Below, one piece after another: positions 15,260 through 24,266 of a stretch of 64,000 bases of DNA. Under the pieces are notes generated by a model. It was not told the DNA's origin. It ran no database searches and was given only the letters and a program-made list of their open reading frames with translations. The stretch is from Oscillospiraceae bacterium. Its GTDB lineage: Bacteria > Bacillota > Clostridia > Oscillospirales > SIG627. A program made the position numbers and the translations under genes. The stretch's first letter is position 1; the number at the start of each line of letters is the position of its first letter. The stretch is from NCBI GenBank assembly GCA_015065085.1, contig SVQW01000005.1:1-64000 (forward strand). The letters run 5' to 3'.

Positions 15260-16069
15260 TCATTCCCCTGTTTGCTTGGAAAGCATAACCTTGTCGTTTG
15301 CAAATTCGCTTCCGCTTGCTTTCTCAAACAATTCAAGGAGCTGAGGAATGGTAAGCTTTTTCTTTTCTTCTCCCTTTACATCAACGATTACTTTTCCGTC
15401 GTGCATCATAATAAGGCGGTTGCCGTATTCGATTGCATCGTGCATATTATGAGTAATCATAATGGTTGTAAGGTTATCCTTTGAAACAATTTCCCGTGTG
15501 ATTTCCAGAACCTTTTTTGCAGTTTTGGGGTCAAGTGCGGCGGTATGCTCGTCAAGAAGCAAAAGCTTTGGCTTCTTCAGTGTTGCCATAAGCAAGGTCA
15601 AAGCCTGTCTCTGACCGCCCGAAAGAAGTCCGACCTTAGCAGTAAGTCTTTCCTCAAGACCCAAATCAAGAATTTTGAGAAGCTCTTTATATTCTGCTCT
15701 TTCTTTAGCTGTGATACCGACTCTGAGAGTTCTTCTTTTTCCGCGTCTTGCCGCGAGAGCAAGGTTTTCTTCAATCTGCATATCGGCGGCAGTTCCCGTC
15801 ATGGGGTCCTGAAAAACTCTGCCCAGATACTTTGCTCTTTTATATTCGGGTAAATCTGTAATATCTGTACCGCCAATTACAATACTACCGCAATCCACAG
15901 GGTAAACACCTGCAATCATATTAAGCATTGTGGATTTTCCCGCACCGTTGCCTCCGATAACTGTTACAAAATCACCCTCGGCAAGATGGAGATTGATGCC
16001 CTTCAATGCCTTTTTTTCATTTATAGTGCCGGGGTTAAAGGTCTTTTCGACATCGGATATTTTAAGCAT
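15260..16069 (-). CDS. ABC transporter ATP-binding protein (TrpXYZ-type importer family)
   Basis: The 269-residue ATPase of an importer whose permease and binding protein are encoded just upstream. It has Walker A GGNGAGKST (about 36-44), the signature LLSGGQRQAL, Walker B LLLLDEHTAALD and the H-loop in TTIMITHNM. This three-part family (K01989-type, ABC_sub_bind) is annotated for tryptophan/tyrosine or similar small substrates. The substrate here cannot be assigned. The start codon follows directly on the permease stop. Confidence 0.9.
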   Translation of the reverse strand: MLKISDVEKTFNPGTINEKKALKGINLHLAEGDFVTVIGGNGAGKSTMLNMIAGVYPVDCGSIVIGGTDITDLPEYKRAKYLGRVFQDPMTGTAADMQIEENLALAARRGKRRTLRVGITAKERAEYKELLKILDLGLEERLTAKVGLLSGGQRQALTLLMATLKKPKLLLLDEHTAALDPKTAKKVLEITREIVSKDNLTTIMITHNMHDAIEYGNRLIMMHDGKVIVDVKGEEKKKLTIPQLLELFEKASGSEFANDKVMLSKQTGE

Positions 16070-17002
16070 TTACTTTACCCCCTTGTGCTTTCTCATATGT
16101 TTTTCGGTATATTGTCTTTTCCAATAGGGAATGGCAAGGAACACAGCAACTATCGCCGCCGAGAGAAGCTTCAGGAGATTTGCATCCATTCCCAGAGTAA
16201 TAACCGTCTGGATAACAATATAATAAATAATCGAGCCGAAGGAAACCGACAAAAGTCTTAACGCAAAATTCTTGAAAATCTTTCCGAACAACGCCTCGCC
16301 GATAATAACTGCGGCAAGACCGATAACGATAGCGCCCTGTCCCATTTTTATATCGGCAAAGCCCTGATACTGTGCAAGGAAAGCACCCGAAAACGCAACA
16401 AGTCCGTTGGAAAGCATAATACCCAGCACCTTATTGAAGCTTGTGTTAATTCCCTGTGCGCGACTCATATTGAGATTTATTCCCGTGGCTCTTATGCCGC
16501 ATCCCATTTCAGTTCCGAAAAACCAGTACAAAACCGCAATCAGAATAACCGAAACAATTCCCACTGTTATAAGCGGGTTGTGAAAAGCAAATTCCTTAAC
16601 CCAGCGAAGCGAAACAAGAAGGTCTGTCCGGTTTACATTTACAGATTGATTGGCTTTTCCCATAATCTTGAGGTTTATGGAATACAGCGCAAGCTGGGTA
16701 AGTATTCCCGCCAGAATTGCCGGAATACCCATGCAGGTATGCAAAAGTCCCGTAATTGCACCGGCCAAAAGACCTGCGATAAACGCAATAAGCATCGCAA
16801 GCCACAAATTACAGCCGTTCAATATGAGAACAACCGCAACCGCACCGCCGGTTGCAAAGGAACCGTCAACCGTCAGATCGGCAACGTCTAAAATTCGGTA
16901 TGTGATGTAAACTCCAATTGCCATAATGCCCCATATAAGTCCCTGCGAAAAGGAGCCGGGCAATGCGTTTAAAAGCTGTCCTAAAATTTCCATTTCATTC
17001 AC
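16070..17002 (-). CDS. ABC transporter permease (TrpXYZ-type importer family)
   Basis: 310 residues with about eight to nine hydrophobic helices, of the branched-chain-amino-acid/ribose-type permease superfamily. The segment LDVADLTVDGSFATGGAV is typical of this subgroup, and MGCGIRATGINLNMSRAQGI is the loop that contacts the ATPase. It is the middle gene of the operon: 61 bases after the binding-protein gene and abutting the ATPase gene. Confidence 0.9.
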   Translation of the reverse strand: MNEMEILGQLLNALPGSFSQGLIWGIMAIGVYITYRILDVADLTVDGSFATGGAVAVVLILNGCNLWLAMLIAFIAGLLAGAITGLLHTCMGIPAILAGILTQLALYSINLKIMGKANQSVNVNRTDLLVSLRWVKEFAFHNPLITVGIVSVILIAVLYWFFGTEMGCGIRATGINLNMSRAQGINTSFNKVLGIMLSNGLVAFSGAFLAQYQGFADIKMGQGAIVIGLAAVIIGEALFGKIFKNFALRLLSVSFGSIIYYIVIQTVITLGMDANLLKLLSAAIVAVFLAIPYWKRQYTEKHMRKHKGVK

Positions 17003-17063
17003 CTTTAAATAAAGCTTTATTAGCCGGAGGAAAATTACTTCCTCCGGCTAAAGATTTCAATGA

Positions 17064-18038
17064 TTAATTTTCTCCGATAGCTGCATATCCTTCAAGAGGA
17101 GTAATACCTAAAGCCTCGCAGTTCTGTTTATTGTATTTGGGTGTTTGATTTTCTGCATATTCAATAGGCATTGCAGAGATATCGGCACCGTCTCTCAAAA
17201 TCTTCACTGCCATCTTACCGGTTGTGTAGCCGAGGTCATAGTAGCTGATGGAAAGTGTCGCAATACCGCATCCCGAGCAAATACCCTCTTCGCCGGCGAT
17301 TACGGGGATTTTCTTGGGCTCGCAGATATTGTCGATAATACCTGTGTTTTCCGCAACGGTGTTATCGGTAGGAACATAGATTACATCGTTATTATCAGCG
17401 GCTGTTGTGCAAATCTGAGCCAGGTCGTTGGAGTCGGTAAACGGATACAATGTAACAGTAAGGCCCTTGTTTTCAAGCTCGGCTTTAATAACATCTACCT
17501 GATACTGGCTGTTTGCTTCCTTTGAGCAGTAAAGAAGACCGACATTTTTTGCATCGGGACACCATTCTGTAATCATCTCGGCCTGCTTGTCAAGGGGAGC
17601 AAGGTCGGAGGTACCGGAAATATTTCCGCCGACAGTGCCGTTGAAATCCTTGATTTCAAGTGCTACACCGTATTCGGTAACCGATGTACCGAGAATCGGG
17701 ATATCACCTGTCGCCGCCGATGCCGCCTGGAGAGCAGGTGTAGCGTTTGCCATAATCAAATCAACATTATTTGAAACAAACTGGTTTGCAATGGTTGAAC
17801 AGGTATTGGGGTCGTTCTGACCGTTCTGAACATCAAAATCAACCGCATCTTCGCCAAGCTCATCAATGATTGCCTGTCTGAAGCCGTCAGTTGCGGCATC
17901 AAGCGCCACATGTTCTACAAGCTGAATAATACCGATTTTGTATTTTGCCGTGCCCGCATCATTGCCTGAACAACCGGCAAGGGATAAGCATCCCACACAA
18001 AGAACAAGTACCAAAATTAAAGATAACACCTTTTTCAT
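17064..18038 (-). CDS. ABC transporter substrate-binding lipoprotein (ABC_sub_bind family)
   Basis: 324 residues. A lipoprotein signal peptide with lipobox LSLAGC (Cys23) is followed by two Rossmann-like lobes (KYKIGIIQLVEHVALDAA, DLIMANATPALQAA, PILGTSVTEYG, NVGLLYCSKEANSQYQ, VIYVPTDNTVAENTG). It captures the substrate outside the membrane and delivers it to the permease. It is the first gene of the operon, divergent from a LysR regulator. Confidence 0.9.
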   Translation of the reverse strand: MKKVLSLILVLVLCVGCLSLAGCSGNDAGTAKYKIGIIQLVEHVALDAATDGFRQAIIDELGEDAVDFDVQNGQNDPNTCSTIANQFVSNNVDLIMANATPALQAASAATGDIPILGTSVTEYGVALEIKDFNGTVGGNISGTSDLAPLDKQAEMITEWCPDAKNVGLLYCSKEANSQYQVDVIKAELENKGLTVTLYPFTDSNDLAQICTTAADNNDVIYVPTDNTVAENTGIIDNICEPKKIPVIAGEEGICSGCGIATLSISYYDLGYTTGKMAVKILRDGADISAMPIEYAENQTPKYNKQNCEALGITPLEGYAAIGEN

Positions 18039-18093
18039 AACAAAAACTCCTTAAGTAAATTCAGTTTTGAAAATAATAAGCTTTTTCAAGCAC

Positions 18094-18141
18094 TTGATTT
18101 TTTCTGTAATATAGTATATAATACTTTTCAGGATTAGTCAA
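18094..18141. promoter_or_regulatory. Overlapping divergent promoters with palindrome (LysR / ABC operon)
   Basis: Plus strand: TTGATT (18094-18099), 17 bases, TATAAT (18117-18122), reading to the LysR gene. Minus strand: TTGACT (18136-18141), 17 bases, TATACT (18113-18118), reading to the ABC operon. The two -10 boxes share bases. The 13-bp palindrome AGTATATAATACT (18113-18125) covers both. One bound protein could therefore set both directions. Confidence 0.75.
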
Positions 18142-18193
18142 ACAAATAGTTTTGATGTTTGCCATCGATATTTTCGATGCACAGGGGGATATA

Positions 18194-19090
18194 ATGGAAT
18201 TACGCAATATGATTACTTTTATTCACGTAGCAGAGCTTGGCAGCTTCACAAAAGCCGCAGAGCAGCTTGGTTACTCTCAATCGACAATTTCATTTCAGAT
18301 AAAACAGCTTGAGGACGAGCTTGGCTGTCTTTTATTTGAAAGAATAAATCATACCATAACCCTCACCGAAAGAGGCCGCGAGCTTGTTTCGTATGCTCAT
18401 CAGATACGTGCATTAACCGATGAATTCAGGGAAAATCTCGAAGAGGAGGAATGTAAGGGTCATATTCATATTGTAACACCCGATTCTGTCTGCGACGGTA
18501 TGATTAACCGGAACTATATGGATTTCCACCAAAAATATCCTTATATTTCTGTCCGTTTCTCAACAGGCGACTCGGGGGTCATGCTCAACATGCTGGACCA
18601 CAACGAAGCGGATGTTATTATAACACTTGACGCTCATATATACAATAAGGATTACATTATAGCAAAAGAAGAACAGATTTCCATGCACTTTGTGGCGAAT
18701 TCCGGCTCTCGGTTTGCAAAGGTGAAAAACCTGTCAATCAAGGAAATCATAAATGAGCCTTTTGTATTGACCGAACGCGGTCAGGGTTACAGAAGAGTTT
18801 TTGACAAGGAGCTTGCCAAAAAGTCACTGGAAATAACCCCTGTCCTTGAAATAGGAAGAACCGATATGATAACTTCTCTTATTGCTCAGAGTGATATGAC
18901 TTCGTATCTGCCCGATTTTGTCACGGAAGAAATGGTTAAATCAGGTAAACTTTGTTATCTGGATGTGTGCGATGTGCATACAGAGATTTGGAAACAGCTT
19001 ATATATCATAAAAACAAATGGATGTCAAAAAGCCTCAAGACCTTCATCAACTATATAGCGGAAAACGAGTTTACGCAGAATTACAAATAA
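18194..19090 (+). CDS. LysR-family transcriptional regulator
   Basis: 298 residues. The winged helix-turn-helix at the N terminus (FTKAAEQLGYSQSTISFQIKQLEDELG) is followed by a LysR substrate-binding domain (from about residue 90). I chose the ATG at 18194, giving the classical MELRNMITF opening, because AGGGGGAT lies just upstream. The longer frame from 18152 has no ribosome site. It is divergent from the ABC importer operon and shares a promoter region with it, so it probably controls import in response to the substrate or a derivative. Confidence 0.92.
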   Translation: MELRNMITFIHVAELGSFTKAAEQLGYSQSTISFQIKQLEDELGCLLFERINHTITLTERGRELVSYAHQIRALTDEFRENLEEEECKGHIHIVTPDSVCDGMINRNYMDFHQKYPYISVRFSTGDSGVMLNMLDHNEADVIITLDAHIYNKDYIIAKEEQISMHFVANSGSRFAKVKNLSIKEIINEPFVLTERGQGYRRVFDKELAKKSLEITPVLEIGRTDMITSLIAQSDMTSYLPDFVTEEMVKSGKLCYLDVCDVHTEIWKQLIYHKNKWMSKSLKTFINYIAENEFTQNYK

Positions 19091-19136
19091 TCCGAAATTC
19101 GCAATTATGGCAGAAAACTCATCATCTTATAATAAG

Positions 19137-19167
19137 AAAAAACTGCGGACAATGTCCGCAGTTTTTT
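19137..19167. terminator. Bidirectional terminator between LysR and YhiN-like genes
   Basis: AAAAAACTGCGGAC (19137-19150), loop AAT, GTCCGCAGTTTTTT (19154-19167). A perfect 14-bp stem with A- and T-runs, between convergent genes. Confidence 0.9.
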
Positions 19168-19170
19168 ACC

Positions 19171-19210
19171 TTAATTGTTAATTGCGAATTGCGAATTTGA
19201 AATTGCAATT
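19171..19210. repeat. AATTGCGAATTG-type interspersed repeat
   Basis: Runs of AATTGCGAATTGCGAATT. Members of the same word family (AATTSGCAATT, GCGCAATGCGCAATT) recur at 15211-15235, 27254-27290, 29841-29873, 30004-30060, 50741-50775, 53959-53993 and 54100-54126. Confidence 0.7.
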
Positions 19211-19212
19211 CA

Positions 19213-20457
19213 TCAAAGGTGAATTGCCTTAGCTGCAAGATATGCGGTGCTGAAGGCTATCTGAAGATTAAAGCCTCCGGTGTAAGCATCGGTATCTATT
19301 ACCTCACCCGCAAAATACAGCCCCTCTACCAGCTTGGACTGCATTGTGCCGGGGTCAATTTCTGAGGTTTTTACTCCCCCCGAGGTAATAATTGCCTCGT
19401 CAATGGGGCGGAAACCGCACACCGTCAGTTCAAAGCTCTTAAGCACCTCAATCAGCCTCATGCGCTCGGCACGGGTGATTTCGTTGACCTTTTTCACAGG
19501 CGGGATACCCGTCTGCTCGATTACAGGGCTCACCATGCCCGACGGCAACAGGTCACCCAGCGAATTTACAAAATTCTTATTTTTGTATTTTTCAAAGTCA
19601 GAAAGTATGCGGTTATTGAGTGTTTCGCTGTCCAAGGCAGGTTTTAAATCGATTTTCAGCTTATAGCGGCCGCTTTCCAGACCTGCTTTTTCCTTTTCAC
19701 TGCGCCCGATATGCGCCGACGCGCTGAGAACAAGAGGACCTGAAACGCCGAAATGAGTGAAAAGCATCTCCCCCATTTCCTCAAAGAGCCGTTTTTTCTT
19801 TTCGATGTCCCACAGGGTCAAAACCACATTTTTGAGTGTCAGCCCCATCATGTCACAACAGCATTCCTCTTTGCACAGCATGGGTACAAGCGACGGCATG
19901 GGCTCAATAACGGTATGACCCAGCCGTTCGGCAAAGGTGTAGCCGTCCCCCGTGGAGCCTGTAAGCGGGTAAGAAAGCCCTCCCGTACACACCACCACTT
20001 TATCAAAATCATAGCTTGCATTTTGGGTTTTAACACCGCACACACTGCCGTTTTCGGCAATTATGTCGGTAACGGCTTCATTTACCGTTTTTACCCCTTT
20101 GCAGTAATTCCAAAGTGCATCGCGTATATCGCGTGCGCTGTCGCTTACGGGAAAAACCCTGCGTCCGCGCTCGGTTTTAAGCGGTACATTACGGCTTTCA
20201 AAAAAGTCCATAACGTCACGGGGAGTAAAGCTATTGACGGCGGAAAACAGAAATTTTCCGTTACGGGGCACGTTTTTGATAACCTCGTCGGGAGTGCAGT
20301 CGTTGGTCACGTTGCACCGACCCTTTCCCGTGATAAGCAGCTTTTTGCCCCACACACGGTTTTTTTCAAACAGCGTTACATCTGCGCCAAGACTTTTAAG
20401 CGTTCCCGCGCAAAAAAGCCCTGCCGCGCCGCCGCCTACAACAGCGACCTTATTCAT
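19213..20457 (-). CDS. YhiN/HI0933-family FAD-dependent oxidoreductase
   Basis: 414 residues. The Rossmann FAD motif at the N terminus (VAVVGGGAAGLFCAG), the family signature GKGRCNVTN, and TGGLSYPLTGSTGDGY identify the HI0933/YhiN group (aminoacetone-oxidase-like flavoproteins, physiological role unclear). I chose the ATG at 20457 because it starts directly at the FAD fold and overlaps the RpiR gene end by 8 bases. The longer frame adds 14 residues encoded within rpiR. Confidence 0.88.
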   Translation of the reverse strand: MNKVAVVGGGAAGLFCAGTLKSLGADVTLFEKNRVWGKKLLITGKGRCNVTNDCTPDEVIKNVPRNGKFLFSAVNSFTPRDVMDFFESRNVPLKTERGRRVFPVSDSARDIRDALWNYCKGVKTVNEAVTDIIAENGSVCGVKTQNASYDFDKVVVCTGGLSYPLTGSTGDGYTFAERLGHTVIEPMPSLVPMLCKEECCCDMMGLTLKNVVLTLWDIEKKKRLFEEMGEMLFTHFGVSGPLVLSASAHIGRSEKEKAGLESGRYKLKIDLKPALDSETLNNRILSDFEKYKNKNFVNSLGDLLPSGMVSPVIEQTGIPPVKKVNEITRAERMRLIEVLKSFELTVCGFRPIDEAIITSGGVKTSEIDPGTMQSKLVEGLYFAGEVIDTDAYTGGFNLQIAFSTAYLAAKAIHL

Positions 20458-21313
20458 TGTTCTTTTCATACACATCGTGCTCATCCCAGATAGCTTCAAG
20501 CTCGGTGAACACGCGCTGGATATATTCGTTTTTCTTCTTGCCGATGGTAACGATAAGTGCGTTTATAATACTCATGGGGGCAACAAGTGAGTCTGCAAAG
20601 GACGCCATATCGCTCTTTGCAAGCAAAGTGTAGTCCGCAAGACGCGCTATGGGAGATTCCTCGCTGTCGGTCAGGGCAATAAGGCAAGCCCCCTTGCTCT
20701 TGGCATATTCCATGGCATGAACAACACGCTTGGAATAGCGCGGGAAGCTTATACCGATAACCACATCTCCCTCGGACGCCTTGAACACCTGCTCGAACAT
20801 TTCACTTCCGGTGGTCGAGCTTACAAGACGGACATTATCAAAAATAAGAGAGAAATAGTAGCTCATAAAGCCCGCGGGGGCACTGGAGGAACGGACACCC
20901 ATAATATATATGGTACGGGAGTTGATTATGGCATCCGCCGCCTTGTAGAACGCATCGCGATCCACCTGCGCCATGGTATTTTTGATTTTTTCTATATCGG
21001 AAGTCAGCACCTTATCCAGTATATCTCCGTCGCCCAGACGCAGATTGGTAACCTCGGCACGCTGTGCGGAGGTCAGCCTGGAGGGAATAAGCTCCTGAAG
21101 CCGACGGCTGAACTCGGGGTAACCCTCAAATCCGCATTCAATGGCAAATCTCACGACGGTAGATTCCGAAACACCCACTGCCGCGCCTAATTTTGCCGCT
21201 GTCATATAGGCCGCCTTTTCATAATTTTCCGCCACATAATCAGCAATAAGTCTGTGTGATTTTGACATTCTTTTAGGCGGATTTTCAAGACTTCTCAGAA
21301 AATCTCTGTGCAT
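20450..21313 (-). CDS. MurR/RpiR-family transcriptional regulator
   Basis: 287 residues: an N-terminal helix-turn-helix (KAAYMTAAKLGAAVGVSESTVVRF) and a C-terminal SIS domain (about 125-265, with YIMGVRSSSAPAGFMSYYF and GDVVIGISFPRYSKRVVHAM) that usually binds a phosphosugar. Its target is not evident. Its gene overlaps the downstream FAD protein by 8 bases, so the two are co-transcribed. Confidence 0.9.
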   Translation of the reverse strand: MHRDFLRSLENPPKRMSKSHRLIADYVAENYEKAAYMTAAKLGAAVGVSESTVVRFAIECGFEGYPEFSRRLQELIPSRLTSAQRAEVTNLRLGDGDILDKVLTSDIEKIKNTMAQVDRDAFYKAADAIINSRTIYIMGVRSSSAPAGFMSYYFSLIFDNVRLVSSTTGSEMFEQVFKASEGDVVIGISFPRYSKRVVHAMEYAKSKGACLIALTDSEESPIARLADYTLLAKSDMASFADSLVAPMSIINALIVTIGKKKNEYIQRVFTELEAIWDEHDVYEKNNE

Positions 21314-21434
21314 ATTTTTTCCTCTTTTGCATTTTGTATATAGATTTGAAGTTTATAATCGTTTTTCCCGTACCGTAAGGGACATATCGCATCCGTCAGG
21401 AATTTATATCGCTGATTTCAGCTTCGCCAAAATC

Positions 21435-21463
21435 ATTATACACCAAAAAACTTCAAAAATCAA
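21435..21463 (-). promoter_or_regulatory. Promoter of the RpiR gene, overlapping the end of the peptidase gene
   Basis: Minus strand TTGATT (21458-21463), 17 bases, TATAAT (21435-21440). The -35 overlaps the stop codon of the upstream peptidase gene, so the RpiR-YhiN pair can be transcribed apart from it. The mRNA leader would be about 115 bases. Confidence 0.65.
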
Positions 21464-22578
21464 GCATCAAAATAGTGGCCAATTACCTTTTGTGCCGCCT
21501 CAATACCCGCATTCAGCGATTCCAGCACAAGGTTTTCCTCACGGGTATGTGCGCCGTAAAACTCGGCAATTCCGATGCACACAGAGGGGATTCCCAGCGA
21601 AAGCGGAATATTGCAGTCGGTAGAACCGCTGTCCACGCGGATATTTTCGATTCCCGCCTCATTATATGCCGCCATGCATCTGTCAACCAGCGCCTTTTGC
21701 GCAGTCTTGTCCACATCTCCGCCACAGGGACGCTCGCCGATAAGCTCCACATTTATATTCACTTGGTCATCTTTTCTGTCGGATAAAAGCTTTTCGACCG
21801 TCTCACGGAAGCATTTTTGCATAAATGCAAGACATTCTTTGTCGTCCGAGCGGTATTCGTACAGCATTTCGGCGCTCTGGGCAATGGTATTTACGGAGGT
21901 ACCGCCCGAAATCATTCCCACATTATATGTAGTCTTTGTGCCGTCCTTTTTGGGCACAGCTATATCGTAAAGCCTTGTCACAAGCTGGCTTGCCACGTGA
22001 AGCGCGTTGCTGTTGCCGAAAGCGCTGAAGGAATGTCCGCCCTGAGCAGTAATGCTTATGCGGTAACGGTGGCTTCCCACGGCATGCGTAACAAAATGCT
22101 TAACAGTGCCGTCCAGCGTAATAAATTCCTTTACACGGCTTGCGTATTCCTCCATTATTTTGCGCACGCCCTTGAGGTTTCCAAGCCCCTCTTCGCCTGA
22201 GTTTGCAACAAACAAAAGTCCCATTTTGGGTTTCTTTTTATATTTTATGATGTCCGCCACGCACAGCATGAGAAATGCAAGATGTACCGTGTCATCCCCC
22301 ACCGCGGGACAGTAAAGTCTGCCGTTTTCCTCGCGGGGAGTAAATGGTGTCATATCGGGAAAAACCGTGTCGGTATGCGCCATTATAACGGCAATATCCT
22401 CATATTTATCGCAATCGATGGGCACCACAACATTGAGTGCATCGTCAATATACGCATCTTTTGCACCCACCCGTTCAAAGTAATTTTTGCAAAATTCCGC
22501 ACGCTTTTCCTCATGGTTTGAAGGTGCGGGTATCACACAAAGCTGTTTTGTGAGCTGTACAAGTTCATTCTGAGTCAT
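21460..22578 (-). CDS. M20-family metallopeptidase
   Basis: 372 residues of a zinc di-/tripeptidase (M20 family). Metal ligands and catalytic acids are visible: MAHTDTVF, the VGDDTVHLAFLM loop, NSGEEGLGNLKG with the catalytic Glu, the dimerisation domain near SHRYRISITAQGGHSFSAFG, GSTDCNIPLSLGIP, and the final GAHTREENLVLES His. The start is the ATG at 22578 with GGAGAG upstream. It is cytoplasmic and probably cleaves small peptides for amino-acid supply. Confidence 0.9.
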   Translation of the reverse strand: MTQNELVQLTKQLCVIPAPSNHEEKRAEFCKNYFERVGAKDAYIDDALNVVVPIDCDKYEDIAVIMAHTDTVFPDMTPFTPREENGRLYCPAVGDDTVHLAFLMLCVADIIKYKKKPKMGLLFVANSGEEGLGNLKGVRKIMEEYASRVKEFITLDGTVKHFVTHAVGSHRYRISITAQGGHSFSAFGNSNALHVASQLVTRLYDIAVPKKDGTKTTYNVGMISGGTSVNTIAQSAEMLYEYRSDDKECLAFMQKCFRETVEKLLSDRKDDQVNINVELIGERPCGGDVDKTAQKALVDRCMAAYNEAGIENIRVDSGSTDCNIPLSLGIPSVCIGIAEFYGAHTREENLVLESLNAGIEAAQKVIGHYFDA

Positions 22579-22646
22579 AATTCTCTCCTCACTTTCATAA
22601 TGCATGGCATTTGTAAATTTGCATTGCTCATTTATTTTATCAAATA

Positions 22647-24215
22647 TTACTCGACTTTTGTCACATATTCCGTCGCACAGCGGATTCCGTCCAGCGCGGC
22701 GCTGGTTATTCCGCCCGCATAGCCCGCACCCTCACCGCAGGGATAAAAGCAGGGCATACCGCGTACACACAAATCCTCACCGCGCTCGACACGGCAGGGA
22801 GACGAGGTACGGGTTTCCACACCCGTAAGAGGAGCATATTCCTCTTTGAAAAAGCTGAACTGACTGCCGAATTTCCGTATGGCGCGCTGAAAAATGCCGT
22901 TATATCGGTTGGGCATAAGGCTTGAAAGCCGTGCGCCCCTGACACCCATCGGATATGTGGGAATAATTTTGCCAAAATCTTTTGTAACTCTGTTCTCCAG
23001 AAAGTCGCCTACCGTCTGAAAGGGCGCTTTGCCGTCATTTCCGCCCAGAATATACGCGGCACGCTCCATATTTTCACGAAAATCCATTGCGCCCTGCGGG
23101 GTATTGCCATAGTCACTGCGCAATACCGAAATGCATATTGCGCTGTTGGCATTCATTCCGTCACGGGCATAATGGCTCATGCCGTTGGTGACAATGGTAT
23201 TTTCACTGCTGGCGGAGGCCACCACCTGACCGCCCGGGCACATACAGAAGCTGTACACACCTCTGTCGCCCTCGCGGTAGGACAGAGAATATTCCCCTTT
23301 GGGCAGAAGATGGGCGTTTTTACCCTGTGACGCACTGCCGTACAGCGAAAAATCCACATCCTTCTGAAGATGCTCCACCCGAAAGCCCACCGAGTAGTCC
23401 TTGGGAGAAACCTCAACGCCGTTTTTCATCAGCATATTGTACACATCGTGAGCGGAATGACCGCTTGCAAGAAACACCGCAGGAGCATAAAAATCGCCCT
23501 TTTCGGTAATTACGTTATATCCGCCGCCCGACCTTTTTATATCTGTCACCCGGGTGTCAAAAAGCACCTGACCGCCCAGCGAAATTATTTCATTGCGTAT
23601 GCTTTTGACCACCTGACGCAATTTATCCGTTCCCACATGGGGCTTGGCGTTATACAGTATCTCCCCGGGTGCACCGTGATGCACCAGCTCTCTGAGCACA
23701 AAATTGCACCGCTCGTCTTTAACGCGGGTTATGAGCTTGCCGTCCGAAAAAGTGCCTGCACCGCCCTCGCCGAACTGGACATTACATTCGATGTCCAGCG
23801 TTCCGTCGGCAAAATATTTTTCTACCTTAGCCTTTCGCTTGTCTATATCACTGCCTCTTTCCAGCACTATGGGCTGAAATCCCCATTTTGCCAGCATCAG
23901 CGCACAAAACATTCCGCAGGGGCCGAAGCCCACCACAACGGGACTGCCGTCAAAACGCCTTTTTACCGTCACATTGTTCGGAAAACCGTCCGGGGTATAA
24001 GACTGAATATCCCCGTCATCGCGGGGATATTCACGGGCCTCGCACAAAAGAGTATACACGAAAAATATCTGTGGCTTTTTGCGTGCATCCACAGATTTTT
24101 TAATCACTCTGAACCATTCAACACCCTTTATGCCCTTTTTGCGGAGTATGTCGGGCAAAGTGTTTTCAAAATCCGCATCATAGGGAAGCTTTATGTTTTT
24201 GACGGTTATCTGCAT
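22647..24215 (-). CDS. Large FAD-dependent dehydrogenase-like protein
   Basis: 522 residues. A short N-terminal alpha/beta domain (about 1-80, QITVKNIKLPYDAD) precedes the FAD site VVVGFGPCGMFCALMLAKWG (about 92-111). Further flavin motifs are FGEGGAGTFSDGKL and the C-terminal YPCGEGAGYAGGITSAALDG. It belongs to the conserved uncharacterised 'NAD(FAD)-utilizing dehydrogenase' family widespread in Clostridia. The substrate is unknown. It lies 51 bases after hemW. Confidence 0.85.
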   Translation of the reverse strand: MQITVKNIKLPYDADFENTLPDILRKKGIKGVEWFRVIKKSVDARKKPQIFFVYTLLCEAREYPRDDGDIQSYTPDGFPNNVTVKRRFDGSPVVVGFGPCGMFCALMLAKWGFQPIVLERGSDIDKRKAKVEKYFADGTLDIECNVQFGEGGAGTFSDGKLITRVKDERCNFVLRELVHHGAPGEILYNAKPHVGTDKLRQVVKSIRNEIISLGGQVLFDTRVTDIKRSGGGYNVITEKGDFYAPAVFLASGHSAHDVYNMLMKNGVEVSPKDYSVGFRVEHLQKDVDFSLYGSASQGKNAHLLPKGEYSLSYREGDRGVYSFCMCPGGQVVASASSENTIVTNGMSHYARDGMNANSAICISVLRSDYGNTPQGAMDFRENMERAAYILGGNDGKAPFQTVGDFLENRVTKDFGKIIPTYPMGVRGARLSSLMPNRYNGIFQRAIRKFGSQFSFFKEEYAPLTGVETRTSSPCRVERGEDLCVRGMPCFYPCGEGAGYAGGITSAALDGIRCATEYVTKVE

Positions 24216-24266
24216 TTTGCTCCTTTCCGCTGTATAGCCTCCTCCGTCTTCGACGGTCCCCTTCCT

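Noticed and set aside
18039-18150. T-box or riboswitch upstream of the ABC importer
   Set aside because: The leader is only about 70 bases and AT-rich, with no specifier loop, T-box sequence or terminator.
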